This document shows positions 8,791 to 17,505 of a stretch of 64,000 nt of DNA, piece after piece (position 1 is the first letter of the stretch; each line of letters opens with the position of its first letter). The notes beneath the pieces were generated by a model, which did not search any database, had not been told where the DNA came from, and worked only from the letters and a program-made list of their open reading frames with translations. The translations under genes and the position numbers were made by a program. Source of the stretch: Kocuria sp. (GTDB taxonomy: Bacteria > Actinomycetota > Actinomycetes > Actinomycetales > Micrococcaceae); NCBI RefSeq assembly GCF_030538595.1, contig NZ_JAUNTS010000010.1:3467-67466 (forward strand), read 5' to 3'.

Positions 8791-9458
8791 CCCGCCGACT
8801 AGTGGTGATTGCCGCTGGCCTGTCCAATCCGTCCACCACCTCCTTGCTGGGCGAGCGCATTGCCGATGCCGTAACAGCTCAGGTGGGCGGACGCGGTGAA
8901 AGCGTGACGGTGGAGTTCATTGAGTTGCGTGAAGTGGCCGTGAATCTGGCGCATGCCATGACCACCGGCGGGCTACCGGACCCCGTCTTGGACGATCTCA
9001 AGCGGAAAGTCTCCGCTGCGGACGGGCTCATTGCCGTGACCCCGGTGTTCAAGGCTTCCTACACGGGACTGTTCAAGAGTTTCTTTGACGTCTTGGATCA
9101 AGACGCTCTTGTGGACCTGCCCGTGTTGATTGCAGCCACGGCCGGGACGCCGCGCCACAGTCTGGTTCTGGACTTTGCCTTGCGGCCGCTGTTCACCTAC
9201 ATGCACGCGGTGGTGCTGCCCACGGGGGTGTTTGCGGCTACCGAGGACTTCGGTGCGGAAGGCACCGGGCTGGAGCAGCGGATCAACCGGGCAGCTGGGG
9301 AGTTGGCCACAGCCATGGTGGCCACTCAGACCGGGGTGGCCGGCTTCATGCAGGAGGGCCTGGGCTCAAATGTGGCATTCACAAGTCCAGTGGGAGTGCG
9401 CCGAAACTCCGGAACCGAACTGCAACCACCCGTGGCAGACTTCTCCACCCTCCTCTAA
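8787..9458 (+). CDS. NADPH-dependent FMN reductase, LLM partner (CE1759-type)
   Basis: A 223-residue flavodoxin-like reductase. It has the N-terminal nucleotide fold (RRLVVIAAGLSNPSTTSLLGERIADAV) and the FMN-reductase core LIAVTPVFKASYTGLFKSFFDVLDQDALVDLPVLIAATAGTPRHSL. It should reduce FMN with NAD(P)H and pass it to the monooxygenase encoded just upstream, with which it overlaps by four bases. The gene ends a few bases before a palindromic intergenic repeat that may also end the transcript. Confidence 0.9.
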   Translation: MTRRLVVIAAGLSNPSTTSLLGERIADAVTAQVGGRGESVTVEFIELREVAVNLAHAMTTGGLPDPVLDDLKRKVSAADGLIAVTPVFKASYTGLFKSFFDVLDQDALVDLPVLIAATAGTPRHSLVLDFALRPLFTYMHAVVLPTGVFAATEDFGAEGTGLEQRINRAAGELATAMVATQTGVAGFMQEGLGSNVAFTSPVGVRRNSGTELQPPVADFSTLL

Positions 9459-9465
9459 CCCCTCC

Positions 9466-9540
9466 CAACTCCGCCGAAAACATGGTTAGTTGAGGATTAT
9501 GGGCCTCAAATTGGGTCAAACCATGTTTTCGGCGGAGTTG
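9466..9540. repeat. Palindromic intergenic repeat, copy 1
   Basis: Perfect 22-base inverted arms (9466-9487 and 9519-9540; outer end CAACTCCGCCG, inner end ACATGGTT) enclose a 31-base centre. A second copy lies at 12795-12866 in the opposite orientation: the centre here resembles the reverse complement of that centre, sharing GGGCCT and AAATTG blocks. The right arm contains the last codons of the ArsA-like gene, whose stop is at 9516-9518. The two copies bracket the cstA operon. It could act as a bidirectional terminator or be a miniature mobile element. Confidence 0.9.
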
Positions 9541-10565
9541 TAGAGGTGGGTGAGGCCGGGCGCACCCAGGATGTCCTGGGCCAGGAGCGGGATTTGTACC
9601 ACGGGCAAGTGTGGCAGTGCTTCCGCGAGCGTGGCCAGGTGGGCTTCCTCCTGACGACGGCGCCCCGCCAGCAGTTCTCCCGCATCCTCCGGTGAACGCT
9701 TGTTGACCACCAAAGCTGCCACCTGCATCCCGGACCGCTCCAGTTGCTGCTGCAGCTCGATGGTTTCTAGAACGGGCAGCCGCTCAGCCGCCAGTACGGC
9801 AACAAATGCGGTGCGCTCGGAGTCCTGCAGCACCCCTCGTAGATGCCGGAAACGCTCCTGCCGTTGATCCAAGATCTGGCGGATCTCTCGATCACGCCGA
9901 GCACGCCGGTCGCCACCAAAACGCCACAGTGTGCTGGGGCCATGGCCATCACCTGGCTCCGATCCGCGAGTTCCCACAATGTCTGCCGCGGCACCGTCCG
10001 GATCCCGCTCCAAACCACGCAATGCCGCACTGAACGTGGCGGACCGGTCCTGGCGCCGCAACAGACCATCTGTCCAGGCTTGCATGAGCTCAGGCAGGGC
10101 AATCAACCGCGTGGTGTGCCCGGAAGGTGCCGTGTCAAAGATGACCAGCTCCTCAGGTGCGCGGTTCTCCACCACCTCGGCAATGCGTTCCAGAACGGCG
10201 GCTTCATGAGTGCCGGGAGCGTCCCGCGCCAGGTCCAGGTGTTTGGCCACTTCACCTTGCAGATGTTCGGGCATGAGCCGCTGCATGGTGCTCCGGACTG
10301 CAGACAAATGAGCATCTGTGGTGGCAGCTGGGTCGATCTCCACGCCGCGCAGATTGGGGGCCAGCTCCACCGGTTGATCACCCACCGACTTTTGCCACAG
10401 ATGCCCCAAGTTGTGCGCTGGATCTGTTGAGACCACCAGCACGGATCGGCCAGCGCGGGCAGCAGCCAGTCCCACAGCGGAGGCCACAGCTGTTTTACCA
10501 ACCCCGCCCTTGCCGCCCACAAACAACACATCCCGGGTAGCGGCAGTATCCAGGATCAATTCCAC
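9516..10565 (-). CDS. ArsA/Get3-family ATPase
   Basis: A SIMIBI-class ATPase with the deviant P-loop GGKGGVGKT, the A' motif VVSTDPAHNLGH and the switch II DTAPSGHTTRL typical of ArsA and Get3. Arsenite-pump ATPases usually have two such halves, but this has one, as in Get3-like proteins. No arsB or arsR lies nearby, so a role in handling a membrane protein or a Cys-containing client is as likely as arsenite transport. There is no in-frame ATG. The GTG at 10565 has GGGGAGA six bases upstream and gives 349 residues, but GTG codons at 10580 and 10571 and a TTG at 10613 are alternatives. It is third in an operon with cstA and a Cys-Cys-tail protein. The last residues are encoded by an arm of a palindromic repeat. 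Confidence 0.85.
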   Translation of the reverse strand: MELILDTAATRDVLFVGGKGGVGKTAVASAVGLAAARAGRSVLVVSTDPAHNLGHLWQKSVGDQPVELAPNLRGVEIDPAATTDAHLSAVRSTMQRLMPEHLQGEVAKHLDLARDAPGTHEAAVLERIAEVVENRAPEELVIFDTAPSGHTTRLIALPELMQAWTDGLLRRQDRSATFSAALRGLERDPDGAAADIVGTRGSEPGDGHGPSTLWRFGGDRRARRDREIRQILDQRQERFRHLRGVLQDSERTAFVAVLAAERLPVLETIELQQQLERSGMQVAALVVNKRSPEDAGELLAGRRRQEEAHLATLAEALPHLPVVQIPLLAQDILGAPGLTHLYNSAENMV

Positions 10566-10637
10566 AGGCACTCTCCCCACAACACTCCTGGCACCATGAC
10601 CAGCACCACCCAATCCACGTCTAACCGCAGGCCACGT

Positions 10638-10916
10638 TTAACAGCAGGAAAAATGCTCCAGTGGACTCCGGTCCATTCCCATGCGGCGGTGCCAGTCGTG
10701 GAACTGGTCATACACCGCGGGCAAGAGCTCCACCGTGTAGTAGCTGGCCGGGTTGGGAACACCAAGGGCCTCAGACATCACGATCACCATGAACAGATCG
10801 TCCTCATCCTGCCGCGCTCGGGCAAATGTCTGGCGATAAGGACCTGCATAGAAGTCCTGCAACCCCGCCCACAGCGCAGAAAGGCGGGAGCGGGGTCGCA
10901 GACTGTCCTGAGTCAT
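10638..10916 (-). CDS. Small Cys-Cys-terminal protein (cory-CC-star type)
   Basis: A 92-residue soluble protein that ends in ...LEHFSCC immediately before the stop. This matches the actinobacterial family named for a terminal CC pair. It starts seven bases after the cstA stop and is followed by the ArsA-like ATPase. In E. coli the unrelated-looking small protein YbdD, encoded after cstA, also ends in Cys-Cys, so a conserved partnership between CstA-type carriers and CC-tail proteins is plausible. There is no signal peptide and no membrane span. The two cysteines could bind a metal or form a redox pair, but this is inference. Confidence 0.8.
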   Translation of the reverse strand: MTQDSLRPRSRLSALWAGLQDFYAGPYRQTFARARQDEDDLFMVIVMSEALGVPNPASYYTVELLPAVYDQFHDWHRRMGMDRSPLEHFSCC

Positions 10917-10923
10917 GCTGGAC

Positions 10924-12636
10924 TCACCGGTTCAGCCGTTCGGCTTCCGCAGCGGCAATCTCGGCCAGTTCGGCGTCGTCGTCCCCGGTGTAGTGCCGGG
11001 CGCCCTTCATGGCGATCACCGCTTCCACGATCACCCACAGCGCTGCCACCAGGATCACGATGTCCAGAATCAGCAGCAGCCAGTTCTGGTCGGCGTAGAA
11101 CGTGCCCAACTGAATGAACAGCGCGTACACGGTCATGGCAGCCACAAAGACCAGCGGAATCAGCGCCGGCAGAGGAGTGATTCCCCTCCTGATCAGCATG
11201 ATCGCCACAATGGACAAGGTCAGTGCGGCCATCAACTGGTTGGTGGTACCGAACAACGGCCAGATGAGCATGCCGCCGGAGCCATCGGCACCGGCACCGA
11301 AAGTCAGGGCAAGTGCCACGCCCACGGCAATCAGCGTGGCAACGGTTTTTCCCAGGCGCGCTCCGGCCAACTCGCCGATTTCCTGAACCACAAACCGCTG
11401 CAGGCGCACTCCTGTATCCATGGTTGTGGCCGCGAACAGGATCGCCGTGGTGGCCATGACGGTGGCCGCCAGCGACTGCGGCAGCCCGATGCCGTTCTCC
11501 ACGATGGTGCCGCCGCCCTCCACAAAGGCGGCCACACCGCCGTCGTTGAACGCTTGGTACACAGCCTCCCACTGCTGCAACGTGGCGTACCCGGCAGTGG
11601 TGGCAATGATCGCGCCCAAGGCCAGCAGCCCCTCACCCACGGCACCGAAGTACCCCACAAAGCGGGCGTCGGTCTCCTTGGCAAGCTGCTTGGAGGACGT
11701 ACCCGAGCTGACCATGCCGTGGAAGCCGGAGATGGCACCGCAGGCAATGGTCACGAACAGCAGCGGCACCAACGACGGCGTCCCCTCCGGTACGTTGGTG
11801 TTGTACGCGGGGGCAACAATCTCTGGCCGGGCAATCAGCACCGAGCCGTAGAGAATGCCCAGGGCGATGAACAGCTGTAGGCCATTGATGTAGTCGCGCG
11901 GCTGCAGCAGCATCCACACGGGAAGCATGGAGGCAATGCCTGCGTAGACAAAGAGCAGGATGATCCACACTGCGCGATCGGGCAGCCCGAATACGGTTTC
12001 CGGCAGGGCCAGGGGAACGTTGTCGCCAATCCAGATCAGTGTGTAGAGGGCCACCACTCCCACAACGGAGACGATCGGCAGATTCCACTTCAGGCGGTAA
12101 ATGGCCTGTCCCACCAGCAACGCCACCAGCAGGGCGCCCCAGGTGGGAATCACCGCGGTGGGGGTGGAGATGAGCAGATTGGTGATCACCACGGCGAAGG
12201 CCGCGTTGACCATGAGCAACAGCAAGAAGATGACCACCAGGAACAAGTTGCGTCCACGTGCACCGATGTATCGTCCGGACAACGCACCGATGGACTGCCC
12301 GCGGTTGCGGATGGAGGCCCACAGCGCACCCAGATCGTGCATGCCGGCAAAAAAGATGGTGCCAATGGTCACCCAGAGGAAGGCCGGCACCCACCCCCAA
12401 ATAACGGCGACGGCGGGCCCAACAATCGGGGCAGCACCTGCCACGGAGGTGAAGTGGTGCCCCCAGAGCACATACTTGTTGGTGGGGACGTAATCAATGC
12501 CGTCCTCCAACTGGACGGCGGGGGTCTTGCGGGAGTCATCGAGCTTGTAGATGTGTTGCGCCAAGAAACGCGAGTAGAGGAAATACCCGCCCAGGATCAT
12601 GGCAATGCCAATCAGGGCGAGGACGAGGGAGTTCAT
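10924..12636 (-). CDS. cstA: Carbon starvation protein A (CstA), pyruvate/peptide transporter family
   Basis: A 570-residue polytopic membrane protein of the CstA family. Characteristic segments are DGIDYVPTNKYVLWGHHFTSVAGAAPIVGPAVAVIWGW and the later PLFGTTNQLMAALTLSIVAIML. Family members take up pyruvate or peptides under carbon limitation. About 16 hydrophobic spans are expected. The ATG is preceded on its strand by GGAGGT. The C-terminus is acidic and cytosolic (TGDDDAELAEIAAAEAERLNR). It is the first gene of a three-gene operon with the CC-tail protein and the ArsA-like ATPase, and its upstream region carries copy 2 of the palindromic repeat. Confidence 0.93.
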   Translation of the reverse strand: MNSLVLALIGIAMILGGYFLYSRFLAQHIYKLDDSRKTPAVQLEDGIDYVPTNKYVLWGHHFTSVAGAAPIVGPAVAVIWGWVPAFLWVTIGTIFFAGMHDLGALWASIRNRGQSIGALSGRYIGARGRNLFLVVIFLLLLMVNAAFAVVITNLLISTPTAVIPTWGALLVALLVGQAIYRLKWNLPIVSVVGVVALYTLIWIGDNVPLALPETVFGLPDRAVWIILLFVYAGIASMLPVWMLLQPRDYINGLQLFIALGILYGSVLIARPEIVAPAYNTNVPEGTPSLVPLLFVTIACGAISGFHGMVSSGTSSKQLAKETDARFVGYFGAVGEGLLALGAIIATTAGYATLQQWEAVYQAFNDGGVAAFVEGGGTIVENGIGLPQSLAATVMATTAILFAATTMDTGVRLQRFVVQEIGELAGARLGKTVATLIAVGVALALTFGAGADGSGGMLIWPLFGTTNQLMAALTLSIVAIMLIRRGITPLPALIPLVFVAAMTVYALFIQLGTFYADQNWLLLILDIVILVAALWVIVEAVIAMKGARHYTGDDDAELAEIAAAEAERLNR

Positions 12637-12794
12637 GGTGGGGGACCTCCGGTCGGTGGGCTGGGATCAGGCTCGCAGGCCGGGCGGCGCAACTGTGGTT
12701 CAGGTGATGACTGACGTGAGGATCGTCCAGATGTGCCGCGGCTCACAAAGTCTAGTGGGCGCTGCCTGCAATCTTCTGCAACAAACCACCCACC

Positions 12795-12866
12795 CAACTC
12801 CGCCGAAAACATGGTTTGCCTCAATTTCAGGCCCAAAATCCCCTAGAAACCATGTTTTCGGCGGAG
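12795..12866. repeat. Palindromic intergenic repeat, copy 2
   Basis: Inverted arms of 20 bases (12798-12817 and 12847-12866, CTCCGCCGAAAACATGGTTT and its complement) surround a 29-base centre. Sequence and arm length match copy 1 at 9466-9540, in the opposite orientation. It lies in the 315-base gap between the cstA start and the rplI stop. Apart from this repeat and the rplI terminator, that gap shows no gene. Confidence 0.9.
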
Positions 12867-12890
12867 GGGAAGGGAGGGAGGGGAGATGCA

Positions 12891-12928
12891 GAAGTGCCCC
12901 CGACCACTCACGCGGTCGGGGGCACTTC
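12891..12928 (-). terminator. Terminator of the rpsF-rplI operon
   Basis: A perfect 15-base stem (12891-12905 with 12914-12928, GAAGTGCCCCCGACC and complement) with an eight-base loop lies just past the rplI stop. There is no clear run of T after it on the minus strand, so the strength is uncertain. Confidence 0.75.
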
Positions 12929-12951
12929 AAGCCAGGCTGCTCACCTCAAGA

Positions 12952-13401
12952 TCAGGCGGAGACAACCTCAAACTGGACGGTCGCGTTGACGTCTTCATGC
13001 AGACGGACGTTGGCGGAGTAGGTGCCAACGGTCTTGATCTGCTCACGGATTTCTACGCGACGCTTGTCGATCGAGCCCAGTCCGGCGGCCTCAACGGCGT
13101 CAGCAACCTGCTCGGCCTTGATGGAACCGAACAGACGGCCTTCTGCTCCGGTCTTGGCGGCGACCTGAACGGTGGTGCCGTTCAGCTTGGCGGCCAGCTC
13201 CTGTGCGTCCTCCAGGGACGCCAGTTCACGGGCAGCGCGGGCAGCCTTGATGGACTCCACCTGCTTCTCCGCGCCCTTGGTCCACGGGGTTGCGAACCCG
13301 CGGGGGAACAGGAAGTTACGGGCGTAGCCGTTCTTGACCTCAACAACGTCACCGGCGGAGCCGAGGCCTGTGACCTCATGCGTCAGGATGATCTTTGCCA
13401 T
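12952..13401 (-). CDS. rplI: 50S ribosomal protein bL9
   Basis: 149 residues, normal length. The N-terminal RNA-binding domain begins [37 protein letters not shown], the standard bL9 signature. A long helix links it to the C-terminal domain. It is the last gene of the rpsF-ssb-rpsR-rplI operon and is followed by a strong stem-loop. Confidence 0.98.
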   Translation of the reverse strand: MAKIILTHEVTGLGSAGDVVEVKNGYARNFLFPRGFATPWTKGAEKQVESIKAARAARELASLEDAQELAAKLNGTTVQVAAKTGAEGRLFGSIKAEQVADAVEAAGLGSIDKRRVEIREQIKTVGTYSANVRLHEDVNATVQFEVVSA

Positions 13402-13422
13402 GCGTTCTGTTTCCTTTCCGGA

Positions 13423-13659
13423 TCAGCGGCCGGAGCCGGCGTAGGGAAGCAGAGCGACCTCACGGGCGTTCTTGATCGCCTGGGCGATCTTGCGCTGCTC
13501 CTGGACGGACACGCCGGTCACACGGCGGGCGCGGATCTTTCCGCGATCGGAAATGAACTTGCGCAGCAACGCAACGTCCTTGTAGTCGATCTCGGTCACG
13601 CCGGCAGCCTTGAGGGGGTTAGCCTTCGGCTTGGGCTTGCGAATTTCGTTCTTCGCCAT
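13423..13659 (-). CDS. rpsR: 30S ribosomal protein bS18
   Basis: 78 residues starting [16 protein letters not shown] with the conserved [25 protein letters not shown] core. It lacks the zinc-binding cysteines, so it is the Cys-free type of bS18. bS18 pairs with bS6 on the platform of the small subunit. The start at 13659 fits the family; the open frame continues upstream but that part is non-conserved. Confidence 0.97.
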   Translation of the reverse strand: MAKNEIRKPKPKANPLKAAGVTEIDYKDVALLRKFISDRGKIRARRVTGVSVQEQRKIAQAIKNAREVALLPYAGSGR

Positions 13660-13811
13660 CTTGGTGCTCCTTCTGAAGCGTGGAGCCCGCAGGAGTCCTG
13701 CGGGATGGAATTGTTGTGATTGCAGATCTTTGGATCCGCTGAGGCGACTCACGGCACACCGAGCCGGTTGCCGTGCCACCGGGACGTAAGGCCTGGTGTT
13801 CAGGCCCCCGA

Positions 13812-14438
13812 TCAGAACGGCGGTTCGTCGTCCTGGCCGGTGCCCCAGTCGTAATTGCCGCCGGAGGACTGACCCCAGGGGTCGTTGCCGGATGCTGCAG
13901 CCTGCTGGCGTCCGCGGCCACCTTGGTTGCCACCAAAGCCGCCCTGGTTACCACCGGACTGGTTGTAGCCACCCTGCTGGTTGCCACCCTGGTTACCCTG
14001 ATTGCCGCCAAAGCCGGAGTCGTAGTTACCCCCGCCTTGGTTCCCTCCACCAAAGTTGCCGCCGCCCCCACCACGGGAGTTGCGGTTGATCTTGGCGGAA
14101 GCAAAGCGCAGTGACGGCCCGACTTCCTCAACTTCAAGCTCCATGACCGTGCGGCGTTCGCCTTCTTTGGTGTCAAAGGAACGCGAGCGCAGGCGGCCCT
14201 GGCAGATCACGCGGGTGCCCTTGGTCAAGGACTCGGCCACGTTCTCCGCAGCTTCACGCCAGACCGAGCAGCGCAGAAAAAGGGTTTCCCCGTCTTTCCA
14301 CTCGTTGGACTGGCGGTCGAACTGGCGCGGGGTGGATGCAATCGTGAAGTTTGCAACCGCCGCACCGGATGGGGTGAAGCGCAGTTCGGGGTCGGCGGTC
14401 AGGTTGCCGATCACGGTGATGACTGTGTCGCCAGCCAT
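13812..14438 (-). CDS. ssb: Single-stranded DNA-binding protein SSB
   Basis: 208 residues. An OB-fold of about 110 residues ([57 protein letters not shown]) is followed by a Gly/Asn/Gln-rich linker (about 125-185) and the acidic tip DDEPPF. That tip recruits partner proteins such as exonucleases and the clamp loader. It coats single-stranded DNA at forks and during repair. Its place between rpsF and rpsR is standard. Confidence 0.98.
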   Translation of the reverse strand: MAGDTVITVIGNLTADPELRFTPSGAAVANFTIASTPRQFDRQSNEWKDGETLFLRCSVWREAAENVAESLTKGTRVICQGRLRSRSFDTKEGERRTVMELEVEEVGPSLRFASAKINRNSRGGGGGNFGGGNQGGGNYDSGFGGNQGNQGGNQQGGYNQSGGNQGGFGGNQGGRGRQQAAASGNDPWGQSSGGNYDWGTGQDDEPPF

Positions 14439-14531
14439 TGGGATCCTCCGAATCGAGTCGCGGTGGCGTGATGTGGTTTGGTCACCATCATCACACCGGG
14501 GTCTGACACCACAAGGGCGTCAGTAAAAACC

Positions 14532-14873
14532 TCAGGCCTCGGCGGGAACGGGCTCGCCGTTGACGTCGTGGTGGGGGTGGATGCGCTGTTCCTCAGGGCG
14601 GATGATCTTGGTGCGCATGATGGCCTCGTTGAGGTTCAGCACGCGGTCAAGTTCCTGAGCGGTAGCGGGCTCGGAGTGGAAGCGCACGACGGCGTAAATA
14701 CCTTCGGACTTCTTCTGGATTTCGTAGGCCAGGCGACGACGGCCCCAGATGTCGACGTTGTCGACGGTGCCGTTCTCGCGGGTGACGACCTCAAGGAACT
14801 TCTTGAGGGTCGGCTCGACCGCGCGGTCGTCAACCTCGGGGTTGATGATGACCATCAGCTCGTACTCACGCAT
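14532..14873 (-). CDS. rpsF: 30S ribosomal protein bS6
   Basis: 113 residues starting [30 protein letters not shown], the family's usual N-terminus, with a short acidic tail (GEPVPAEA). The start is fixed by a perfect AAGGAGGT ribosome site at 14884-14891. It is the first gene of the rpsF-ssb-rpsR-rplI operon and may help control it through the leader hairpin upstream. Confidence 0.97.
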   Translation of the reverse strand: MREYELMVIINPEVDDRAVEPTLKKFLEVVTRENGTVDNVDIWGRRRLAYEIQKKSEGIYAVVRFHSEPATAQELDRVLNLNEAIMRTKIIRPEEQRIHPHHDVNGEPVPAEA

Positions 14874-14883
14874 GTAAGAACCC

Positions 14884-14921
14884 ACCTCCTTCGGGCTAAG
14901 CGGCTGTGGCATTTCCACAGC
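14884..14921 (-). promoter_or_regulatory. rpsF leader: strong ribosome site and hairpin, possible S6:S18 site
   Basis: On the minus strand the leader contains a 7-base stem (GCTGTGG/CCACAGC, 14903-14921) with a five-base loop, immediately followed by CCG and then the AAGGAGGT ribosome site. Known rpsF leaders bind the S6:S18 complex at a hairpin with a CCG element. The match here is suggestive only, because the CCG is beside the stem, not clearly in a bulge. Confidence 0.4.
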
Positions 14922-15023
14922 AGGAGGTTCAATGCGTGTCTGTCCCCGCCGCCCCGGGACGGGAATCGGCAAAACACAGACTGCACAACGCTACTACATG
15001 GGACAGGGCCAGTCCATACGGTC

Positions 15024-16232
15024 TCAGTCCAGTCTGACCTCTATGTCTGCGCTGGCACCGTCTGAGGTCACGTTGACGTGGACGGGGAAACTGATGGTCT
15101 CCTCCACTCTGCGCCCGTCCTCCACGTAGGTCAGCCGTGCTTGGGCGGAGGTGTGTTCAGAGGCTTTCCAGTCCAGTTGGCTGCCGGTGTCTTCATCCGG
15201 AATCAGCCAGAGTGCGGGCCGGGACATCAGTTCCCACTCAACAGCCGTGATGCTGCTTCCGCGCGTGGGCGCTTGCAGTGCCGTGGGTGAAGCCGTGGCA
15301 GAGGTGGGGGTGGCCATTGGGCTCTCCGGGGCTTGCGCGTTGGGCACATTGCCGTCTGCCCAGCGCTGGGACGCGGGGCAGCCCGACGGCGCCACGGAGG
15401 TCGCGGACATGCACTCGTCCACCTTCTGCGCAATCGCCTGATCAACCTCGGCCCAGAGGTTGGGTGAGGGCTCCACCTCAACGGTGACGCGATGATCGGA
15501 GGCGTCCTCCAGTCCAACAGTGACCGGGTCAAGGGGCGTGCGCAGGACGTAATCCCCATTTTCCGGGAGGTCCACCACAAACTGTCCCGGCATGGCCTCC
15601 CACGTCCACAGGCCTCCGCTACCGTCCGCCGTCGCACGATCCCGGGCACTGAGCCGCTGACTGACACCGTTGATGGTGATGTTCGCCAGTCCGGGGCTGG
15701 CCACGGACAACGTGGCCGATTCATGGTTCTCCAACTCCCAGGAGTCGTTGAAGGGACCCGTGCGGTGCTCCTTGACCACGTTCCAGGTGTGTTCCTCGCC
15801 TTGGCTGTGGCCTTCGGGAACTTCGCCGTCCACCCACCACACCTTGGCGCTGACCCGGCCCGTGGTGCCGTTGGTCTCCACATCCGTGATTTCCCAGCGG
15901 TCTATTCGACCCCCTGCAGCCCGGTAGGCCCGGTTGGGAAGTGCCGATGCGCCATCGTAACCAAGTCCGGTGGAGAAAGTGGCCAAACCCTGCCTGGAGC
16001 GGCCGTCCACCATGGACTGCAACCAGCTCTCCACGGGATCTTGAGGATTGCGTTCCACCAGCGTCCAGTTGACCACCACGCCGATTCCGGTCACGGTGAT
16101 CACCACCACGATCAGCCACGTCCACAGTGATCGGCGGACTCTTTTGGTGCGGTCCCGGTCCCCGAGTGCCACCAGTTTTGGCAGTACGGCCCAGACGTGC
16201 CGGTCTTGGGAATCTTGGTGTTCGGCGTTCAT
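15024..16232 (-). CDS. Single-span membrane-anchored protein, unknown function
   Basis: 402 residues. A basic cytosolic start (GDRDRTKRVRRS) is followed by one membrane span at about 36-56 and a long extracytoplasmic part with no recognised domain. A Pro/Ala/Thr-rich linker (PMATPTSATASPTALQAPT) separates two beta-rich regions. Two cysteines (DECMSA and SGCPAS) could form a disulfide outside the cell. The start at 16232 avoids overlap with the upstream gene. It ends a minus-strand cluster with cca and two GT87-like proteins, so a role in envelope polysaccharide or lipoglycan assembly is a reasonable guess. Confidence 0.75.
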   Translation of the reverse strand: MNAEHQDSQDRHVWAVLPKLVALGDRDRTKRVRRSLWTWLIVVVITVTGIGVVVNWTLVERNPQDPVESWLQSMVDGRSRQGLATFSTGLGYDGASALPNRAYRAAGGRIDRWEITDVETNGTTGRVSAKVWWVDGEVPEGHSQGEEHTWNVVKEHRTGPFNDSWELENHESATLSVASPGLANITINGVSQRLSARDRATADGSGGLWTWEAMPGQFVVDLPENGDYVLRTPLDPVTVGLEDASDHRVTVEVEPSPNLWAEVDQAIAQKVDECMSATSVAPSGCPASQRWADGNVPNAQAPESPMATPTSATASPTALQAPTRGSSITAVEWELMSRPALWLIPDEDTGSQLDWKASEHTSAQARLTYVEDGRRVEETISFPVHVNVTSDGASADIEVRLD

Positions 16233-16248
16233 GAAGCCAGGGGCCGCC

Positions 16249-17505
16249 TCACATGTTCTTGGCGTGAACACCGATCAGCAACGCACGTTTGCCGCGTTGG
16301 ATGTCGATGATCACCACCACCAGGAACCACAGCAGTGCCACAAAGCGGGCCACGGCCAGCACATCCTGGGGGGTCCAACTGCCCTGAGCAAACAGGGGTT
16401 GGGTCTCCCAGCCTCCGGCCGGGGCATTGAGCGTGGCCCAGTATCCGATTTCCACGGCTTGCCAGATGAAGAACTCCACCCAGGAGCGCCTGGCCAGCAC
16501 CACCAACGGCACCATCCACACAGATTGCAGCAGGGACCATTCCCGCCCGAACAGCACCGCCACGATCAGCAACAGGAGCAGCACTTGGACAATACTTGGA
16601 TCCTTGCCCGCCAGCACTGTCACCAAGAGCACAGCGACGACGGCCAACAAGACCACCACCAGGGACAGCGTCTCCACCGAGCCCGTATTGATCTCCAAGC
16701 CGGTGCGGCCTGCCACCACGGAGTTCCAGACGTCCCACAGGGTGCTGTTCTGTACCGGGGCGTTCAAAGTGTCCGTGAATTGGGCCCGCCAGCGGTCAAA
16801 TTCGGTGACCATGAAGGGCCCGTTGACCGCTGCAAAAAAGATCACAGAGGACAGCAACGCAATGAAGAAGTCGCCGATGTAGCGGTAGCGGGCCGCCATG
16901 AACAGGATGCCCACCAACACCAACACGGGTAGGAAATCGACGGTGGCGCCCAACCCGATCCACAGCCCGGCGATTCCTGGCGAACCACGGATGTAGGAGG
17001 CCACGGCCAGCATCATGAACATCACGGCCCACAGATCCCATGCGGTGAAACCCACCAGCAGAACGGTGGGGGCAAAGGCCATCACCACGGGATCCGAAGG
17101 CTGTTTGCCGGAGAGCCCCGCCACGGTGGCAATGATGACCACCCAGACCATGGCTGTGAGGACCACGGTCAGGTCCAGGACCGTGTTGGCCTGCAGATCA
17201 AGATTGAAGGCTTGCGCCAGTCCCGTGGTCATCCAGCCCAAAACGGAGGTGAACATCCCGACCACAATCGGCTGGTCCCCGGTGGGCCCACCCGTGAAGA
17301 ACCCCTGCAACATGGTCCCGGGGGTCACACTGAGATCACCTGGGCCCAACTGCGTGGAGCACAATCCGGGGAATCGGCTGGCCACATCCCATTCAGGAAC
17401 CCGGCACGGTACGCGCAGCAGGAAGGAGAGCAGTACGGCCAAAATGCCGATCACAAACACCAAGAAGCCGTTGGCACTGCGGCGGCCCTTCTTGATCTCA
17501 GCCAT
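16249..17505 (-). CDS. Polytopic membrane protein, GT87-like
   Basis: 418 residues with about ten hydrophobic spans. It resembles the neighbouring glycosyltransferase-87-like protein in layout: a first span, an extracytoplasmic loop (RVPCRVPEWDVASRFPGLCSTQLGP) and repeated spans with a TAWDLWAVMFMMLA segment like the other protein's TINWDLWPVFTAVAA. GT87 enzymes use polyprenyl-phosphate mannose outside the membrane, but the catalytic acid cannot be confirmed here. It overlaps the upstream gene by eight bases, so the two are translated together. Confidence 0.75.
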   Translation of the reverse strand: MAEIKKGRRSANGFLVFVIGILAVLLSFLLRVPCRVPEWDVASRFPGLCSTQLGPGDLSVTPGTMLQGFFTGGPTGDQPIVVGMFTSVLGWMTTGLAQAFNLDLQANTVLDLTVVLTAMVWVVIIATVAGLSGKQPSDPVVMAFAPTVLLVGFTAWDLWAVMFMMLAVASYIRGSPGIAGLWIGLGATVDFLPVLVLVGILFMAARYRYIGDFFIALLSSVIFFAAVNGPFMVTEFDRWRAQFTDTLNAPVQNSTLWDVWNSVVAGRTGLEINTGSVETLSLVVVLLAVVAVLLVTVLAGKDPSIVQVLLLLLIVAVLFGREWSLLQSVWMVPLVVLARRSWVEFFIWQAVEIGYWATLNAPAGGWETQPLFAQGSWTPQDVLAVARFVALLWFLVVVIIDIQRGKRALLIGVHAKNM

